Assembly (NCBI GenBank): GCA_015061165.1
Contig: SUXC01000011.1
Span: 1 to 64,000, forward strand
DNA length: 64,000 nucleotides
Source: Bacteroidales bacterium
GTDB taxonomy: Bacteria > Bacteroidota > Bacteroidia > Bacteroidales > Paludibacteraceae
Direction of reading: 5' to 3'
The notes below the pieces were generated by a model that saw only the letters and a program-made list of their open reading frames with translations, was not told where the DNA came from and searched no databases. Shown one piece after another: positions 60,008 to 64,000 of the stretch; the stretch's first letter is position 1, and each line of letters begins with the position of its first letter. Position numbers and translations under genes: made by a program.

Positions 60008-61123
60008 ATGGAGCAAATAGTAAGAGCCGATTATGTGCAGGCAGTAAAAGCCATCAAGCAGGCCATTCAAGTGTCCCGCTATCGTGTATCACGTCATGCA
60101 AATGGCGAAAGTCTTGGTTTGTACTATGGAGTAGGTAAGTATATTTCCGAACATAGTCGCAATGCTGCGTGGGGAACAAGTGCCATTGAGCATATCTCCA
60201 ATCAGTTGCAACAAGAGATGCCAGGATTGAAAGGTTTTTCCGCAGAAAATATGCGTAAAATGCGCTTGTTTTATGAAGCATGGGTAGATGTTTTTGAAAA
60301 TCGTTCGGCAGTGCCGAACAATTTGGGAATCATGCCTATTACTACTGAAATTCAGCCATTTATGTTTCGTTCGGCAGTGCCGAACGAAATTGAGGAACAA
60401 GACTTGGAAAGTTTTCTCTCAATCGGTTTCACTCATCATGTTACTATATTCTCCAAGACTAAAGACATCTCTGCTCGTTGGTTTTATATCCGTAAGGCAG
60501 CAACTGAGTTCTGGGGATATAGACGCTTAGAGCAAGCTTTGCGTGATGATTTATACCACGCAGAAGGTAGTATGCCAAGCAACTTTGCTCAGACTATTCC
60601 TAACGAGAAGCAGCGTGCAATAGCCATGCAGACTTTCAAGGAGAATAATGTGTTGGACTTTTGGCACGTGGAAGACCCAGATTATGTGGATGAGCGCGAT
60701 GTAGAGCAACATATTGTGAATAACATCAAGAATTTTATGATGTCCTTGGGCAATGAGTTTACTTTCATGGGCAATCAGTATCGTGTGATAGTGGATGAGA
60801 AGGAGCGTTTTATTGATTTGCTCTTTTATCATCGAAGGATGCGTTGCATGGTCGCTATTGAACTGAAGAATGGTGAGTTCCAACCCGAATATGCAGGCAA
60901 ACTCAATTTCTACTTGTCGGCTTTGGATGAATATGTCAAGTTGCCCGATGAGAACCCAAGTATTGGTATTATCTTGTGTAGAGATAAGAGTAATACAGAG
61001 GTGGAGTTTACTTTGCGCGATATGTCCAAGCCCTTGGGTGTGGCTACATACTGCAGCGTAGATGAGTTGCCCGAACATTATCGAGCATTGCCTTCGGCTG
61101 ATGAGTTACGTAAGTTGATGTAA
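60008..61123 (+). CDS. DUF1016 / PDDEXK nuclease-domain protein (YhcG type)
   Basis: 371 aa. N-terminal DUF1016_N domain (about 1-95; LGLYYGVGKYISEHSRN, FSAENMRKMRLFYEAW), a variable linker, and a C-terminal PDDEXK domain with FIDLLFYHRRMRCMVAIELK, giving the D...ExK catalytic residues. Linker residues RSAVPN occur twice (about 99 and 121) because a GTTCGGCAGTGCCGAAC palindrome is duplicated in the DNA 66 bp apart, in frame. Family members are often found in restriction or mobile-element settings; role here unknown. Ends with a terminator at 61153. Confidence 0.88.
   Translation: MEQIVRADYVQAVKAIKQAIQVSRYRVSRHANGESLGLYYGVGKYISEHSRNAAWGTSAIEHISNQLQQEMPGLKGFSAENMRKMRLFYEAWVDVFENRSAVPNNLGIMPITTEIQPFMFRSAVPNEIEEQDLESFLSIGFTHHVTIFSKTKDISARWFYIRKAATEFWGYRRLEQALRDDLYHAEGSMPSNFAQTIPNEKQRAIAMQTFKENNVLDFWHVEDPDYVDERDVEQHIVNNIKNFMMSLGNEFTFMGNQYRVIVDEKERFIDLLFYHRRMRCMVAIELKNGEFQPEYAGKLNFYLSALDEYVKLPDENPSIGIILCRDKSNTEVEFTLRDMSKPLGVATYCSVDELPEHYRALPSADELRKLM
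60303..60388. repeat. Duplicated palindrome inside the DUF1016 gene
   Basis: GTTCGGCA-g-TGCCGAAC at 60303-60319 and 60369-60385; the second extends to TTCGTTCGGCA-g-TGCCGAACGAA (60366-60388). Spacing 66 bp keeps the reading frame. Confidence 0.9.
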
Positions 61124-61152
61124 TTCTATAGGTTGATATATTTCGTTTCTTT

Positions 61153-61183
61153 ACCGATATGCCTAATCGCATATCGGTTTTTT
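61153..61183 (+). terminator. Terminator of the DUF1016 gene
   Basis: ACCGATATGC-ctaatc-GCATATCGGT followed by TTTTT. Confidence 0.88.
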
Positions 61184-61260
61184 CTATTGTTTTGATAAAA
61201 TATACCGCGGCTCTGCCGCGCAATGATCTTTGACATAGTGATTCTATAAGGAATAATTTA

Positions 61261-61359
61261 AATTATGTACGCGTGCGTACACAATTTGAAAGAGGAGATT
61301 GTCTACGCATGCGTATACAATTTGAGAATGGGAATTGTCTCCGCACCGCAGAGACAATT
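61261..61359. repeat. Three inverted repeats with related AATT(G) ends
   Basis: AATTAT-GTACGC-gt-GCGTAC-ACAATT (61261-61285), ATTGTC-TACGCATGCGTA-TACAAT (about 61298-61321) and AATTGTCTC-cgcaccgca-GAGACAATT (61333-61359). Confidence 0.85.
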
Positions 61360-61590
61360 GTAGAAAGATTATTCCACTAAGCGAATAATCGCTTTTTTGT
61401 ATATGGAATCATTAGAGTCAAAAGGAATTATTAACTATAAGCTGAATTGCCCTCGGGCGTTAACATAAAACAATAAATCCGACAGCGATAGCGTAATTAG
61501 TAAATAACTTTATCTCTCTAATCATTAGATGGCATAGAGATTTTGATAAAAGTATGAGTAAATAAGCAAAACGTAAAAAATAAAATAATA

Positions 61591-62373
61591 ATGGCTAATA
61601 TATATTTTGTAAATATGACAGAAGATGACTTTCTGAAGAAAGGTCGTAGTAGTGTTGTGCCTAGTCTGTACAAATATATGCCATTGGAGTATGGCTTGAA
61701 GACATTGGATGATGGTCAGTTATGGTTTGCCAATCCTATCCTATGGACAGATCCTTTTGAGAGTCGTTTTGTGCGTGCGTTATATCCAAACAACCAATCA
61801 TTCCCGTGGAAGAATCGTGTCTTTTGTACTTGTTTTACAACTAACGCTTCCTCAGAAGCACATTGGTTGATACATGCTAGAAAGGAAATGGGGATAAAAC
61901 TATCATTAGATCGTGAGAAATTTGTTATGCTATTAAGGACACTTCCTAATGATTGGAATATCTATATAGGAAAGGTAGAGTATATGAAGACTTCAAATAT
62001 TGAGTCTATCTCGATCAATGAAATCCCCTTTAAAGAACCTATGCCTTCAATAAATGATATTAATAATTTATGTGCAAGATTACTTATGCTAAAACGTAAT
62101 GCGTTTCGTTATGAAAATGAAATAAGAGTAGTTATTGTACAAGGAGAAACTTTGCAAAACAATTATGAAGGAATTTACATACCATTGCATTGTGAATATA
62201 GTTCTCCAATGATTATGACAGATATTGTTAAGAGTATTTCCTTTTCACCGTTAATGGGAGAGAAAACAAGATTAGTAGTAAGAAAATATTTGAAGACGAA
62301 GTTTAAAGATATAATTATTAAGCGTTCTACCTTATATGACAAAAGCAAAAATGAAATTAATCTTACTTGGTAA
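61591..62373 (+). CDS. DUF2971 domain-containing protein
   Basis: 260 aa, soluble. Family pattern: LYKYMPLEYGLKTLDDGQLWFANPILWTDPFESRF (the 'lyfs.p..FNDPfE' strand), FCTCFTTNASSEAHWLIHARKEMGIKLSL (the 'cFS...ds..mW.hYa....G' part) and NAFRYENEIRVVI (K/E pattern near the end). Function of the family is unknown; often seen in defence or mobile contexts (recollection, not shown here). AT-rich compared with its neighbours. Confidence 0.82.
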   Translation: MANIYFVNMTEDDFLKKGRSSVVPSLYKYMPLEYGLKTLDDGQLWFANPILWTDPFESRFVRALYPNNQSFPWKNRVFCTCFTTNASSEAHWLIHARKEMGIKLSLDREKFVMLLRTLPNDWNIYIGKVEYMKTSNIESISINEIPFKEPMPSINDINNLCARLLMLKRNAFRYENEIRVVIVQGETLQNNYEGIYIPLHCEYSSPMIMTDIVKSISFSPLMGEKTRLVVRKYLKTKFKDIIIKRSTLYDKSKNEINLTW

Positions 62374-63623
62374 ACATATTATCGCAAATTCAATTAACGC
62401 TTATTTTGCCTCAACTAAATAAAATATTATTTATTGCCCTCCTGCTCCTCGTAGCAGGCACTTTCTCCGTATCCGCACAGATTGTGGATGCTGAGGGGCA
62501 GTATGTGGATACGGTGTTCAACGACAACGTGGACCGCTCTGCGGAGGATTTTGTCATAGCATCGCTTTTGGTCGCAGACCCTGGCACGGTATTGTACTCC
62601 GTCCTCGGTCATGCTTGCCTCCGCCTGCAATGTCCGACATTTGGCATGGACTACTGCTTCTCCTACGAGAGCGAGGGCGTACAAAATAGGGTACTGGATT
62701 TCCTTGCAGGCAAACTGATGATGGGCTTGTTTGTTATCCCTGTGGAAGAATACTGCGACATTTATCGCGAAGAAGGTCGTGGGGTATATGAATATACGCT
62801 CAACCTCCCTATAGAGGTCAAGCGCGAACTTTGGCGCATATTGGACGAGCACTTGGCAGAAGGTATTCGTCTCCCATACGACTACTATCATCGCGGTTGT
62901 GCAACAACAGCAATAGAGTTTGTCAAGGAAGCATTAGGCGAAACAGTGATAGTGTATGATAGATCGTTGTATGAACACCCGCACACTGCTCGTGAGATGT
63001 ACTTTGAATATACTAAACCTTCTATGTGGATGCGATTTATTAGTGTATTTATTGCAGGAAGTGAAACTGATGTTCCACATCATAATGATCGCCAATTGAT
63101 TGTACCAATGTCGTTAGTCCACGCTTGGCAGCAAGCCAAGGTGAACGGTGAACCGCTGTTGGCAAGCGAGCCAACGGTATTGGTGGCGGGCGAACCGCAA
63201 ACAAGCAATACATGGTTTACACCAATGGTATTGGCTATTCTATTACTTGTGTTGGTAATCGCTAACCTCTTTTGGAATCGTCCATACTTCGATTGGCTGA
63301 TGTTGGCAGCGCAGACCCTTGTAGGTTGCTTTATGACCTATTTGATATGTTTCTCCGACCTCTGTTGTACGGAGTGGAACTGGCTAATAATCCCCTTCAA
63401 CCCATTGCCTGCAATCTTCTGGCATTGGCGCAAGCATTGGGCATTGCCATATGCAGGGGTGTTAACAATTTGGTGCCTTGCGATGGCTGCGATGACTATT
63501 TGGGGACATGTGTTAGTGGACTGGAGTCATATCCTAATGGTCGTAGCATGGATGATAATAGTGATTAAGCAATATACATTTAACAAATTTATCAACGTAG
63601 AAAAATCAGAGTGCCAATGTTAG
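62367..63623 (+). CDS. DUF4105-type membrane protein
   Basis: 418 aa as drawn; the start is uncertain because no ATG precedes the signal region and the reading frame opens with TTG overlapping the end of the DUF2971 gene by 7 nt. Signal peptide ILFIALLLLVAGTFSVSAQ. The domain about 45-210 has the DUF4105 pattern: GTVLYSVLGHACLRLQ, VEEYCDIYREEGRGVYEYTL and LPYDYYHRGCATTAIEFVKEAL with conserved His and Cys. The C-terminal 140 residues carry four to five membrane helices. Function unknown. Confidence 0.78.
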   Translation: MVNILSQIQLTLILPQLNKILFIALLLLVAGTFSVSAQIVDAEGQYVDTVFNDNVDRSAEDFVIASLLVADPGTVLYSVLGHACLRLQCPTFGMDYCFSYESEGVQNRVLDFLAGKLMMGLFVIPVEEYCDIYREEGRGVYEYTLNLPIEVKRELWRILDEHLAEGIRLPYDYYHRGCATTAIEFVKEALGETVIVYDRSLYEHPHTAREMYFEYTKPSMWMRFISVFIAGSETDVPHHNDRQLIVPMSLVHAWQQAKVNGEPLLASEPTVLVAGEPQTSNTWFTPMVLAILLLVLVIANLFWNRPYFDWLMLAAQTLVGCFMTYLICFSDLCCTEWNWLIIPFNPLPAIFWHWRKHWALPYAGVLTIWCLAMAAMTIWGHVLVDWSHILMVVAWMIIVIKQYTFNKFINVEKSECQC

Positions 63624-63630
63624 GTCTCGT

Positions 63631-63700
63631 GCCTTTGCACCTTACACTCTACACTATACACCAAAATGCGGCTCAGCCGCCCAAAAAGAATATTAACTAA
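63631..63700 (+). repeat. Intergenic module (P1/P2/P5 type)
   Basis: GTGCCTTTGCACCTTACAC, GCGGCTCAGCCGC mini-hairpin and AATATTAACTAAAA. Similar leaders occur at 54911-54970 and 59748-59945. Confidence 0.7.
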
Positions 63701-63713
63701 AAAACAGAATGAT

Positions 63714-64000
63714 ATGAAAAAAATGTTTTCTTTAATTAATCAAGTGTTTAAAGAGCATGGTAAACGCTTAATTATTGTCTTTTGCGCTATGGTATTTGTA
63801 AACTCTTTGTATGCTACATCCTATTATCGTTATGCAAAAGTAGAAGCACAGATTCACCCGTCGAGTACTGGTGTTGGTAAAGTGTATGTGGATGGTGCAA
63901 ACGTTGAGCTAAACGGAGAAGCAACGGAAATAGGTGCTTCTGCTACAGCGGTTGGTAAAAGTGATTCCGAAACTACTGGTTCTACAAATATTAGCTTTAC
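63714..64000 (+). CDS. Secreted or membrane protein, incomplete at the window edge
   Basis: ATG at 63714, 95 codons visible and no stop. N-terminal hydrophobic segment LIIVFCAMVFVNSLYATS after a short basic start fits a signal peptide or anchor. Then YYRYAKVEAQIHPSSTGVGK, followed by VYVDGANVELNGEATEIGAS. The 'S.tG.GkVYV' start is common on Bacteroidales surface proteins with BIG/repetitive bodies (recollection). Product unknown. Confidence 0.65.
   Translation, partial: MKKMFSLINQVFKEHGKRLIIVFCAMVFVNSLYATSYYRYAKVEAQIHPSSTGVGKVYVDGANVELNGEATEIGASATAVGKSDSETTGSTNISF

Larger units (their letters stand above)
61124..61590. other. Gene-free region with a terminator, three inverted repeats and a repeat module
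   Basis: 467 bp. After the terminator: GCGGCTCTGCCGC mini-hairpin (about 61206-61220), GATCTTTGACA, three AATT-flanked inverted repeats (61261-61359), a P4-type module with GCCCTCGGGCGTTAACATAA (61442-61495). The DUF2971 gene starts at 61591; no clear TAnnTTTG box is seen. Confidence 0.7.

Overview
The window reads as a chromosomal segment of a Bacteroidales bacterium (phylum Bacteroidota). Grounds: promoters of the Bacteroidota type (TAnnTTTG about 20 bp downstream of TTG) precede most transcription units; there are a SprE/PorW-type lipoprotein, a bacterial serine palmitoyltransferase, an EF-G paralogue of the Bacteroides EF-G2 kind, DUF5063, DUF4105 and other Bacteroidota families, and lipoprotein signals of the S-C type. 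I cannot name the genus.

Layout. 0-0.3 kb: the tail of a probable transposase and a long inverted repeat. 0.3-2.8 kb: an operon of a one-pass membrane protein with WG-like repeats and an AAA+ ATPase whose N-terminal part looks like a degenerate protein-kinase C-lobe. 3.2-9.1 kb: core genes (RlmI-type methyltransferase, DEDD exonuclease, DUF5063, then dacB-birA-rfbB). 9.2-14.4 kb: DUF4832 protein, NlpC/P60 protein, fba, CoA-transferase. 14.8-22.7 kb: an envelope-flavoured block (two LPP20-like proteins, two CsgG/LpoB-like proteins with different C-terminal modules, a Skp/OmpH lipoprotein, a second NlpC/P60 protein), interrupted by an AAA/DUF4143 gene. 23-35 kb: tRNA-Met, porW-like, tsaB, asd, wHTH, fabF-acpP, and an overlapping operon ending in mutL and a metallophosphatase. 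35-47.7 kb: S66 carboxypeptidase, TPR-PD40 protein, a serine palmitoyltransferase/SDR pair, mdh, upp-vanZ-dprA, a 55-aa membrane protein with folB and parC, plsC, PfkB kinase. 47.9-53.2 kb: tRNA-Asn, EF-G2 paralogue, esterase, TtcA-like. 53.3-64 kb: an accessory-looking stretch of secreted proteins, an AAA/DUF4143 ATPase, a DUF1016 nuclease, DUF2971 and DUF4105 proteins, separated by intergenic sequence built from recurring short modules.

The most unusual content is non-coding. A two-hairpin element of about 90 nt occurs once directly after the fba promoter and three times in tandem between a promoter and tRNA-Met; its copies differ by paired changes that keep both stems. A second element lies downstream of both tRNA genes in the same orientation and also downstream of the rlmI gene. 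The genome's short intergenic microrepeats also appear in frame inside conserved enzymes (RlmI, Asd), an NlpC/P60 protein and a Gly/Ser-rich membrane protein, and a 17-bp palindrome is duplicated inside the DUF1016 gene.

All assignments come from reading translated sequence and DNA by eye; no database search or folding program was run. Known-family facts are recalled, and functional links between neighbours are inference unless stated otherwise.
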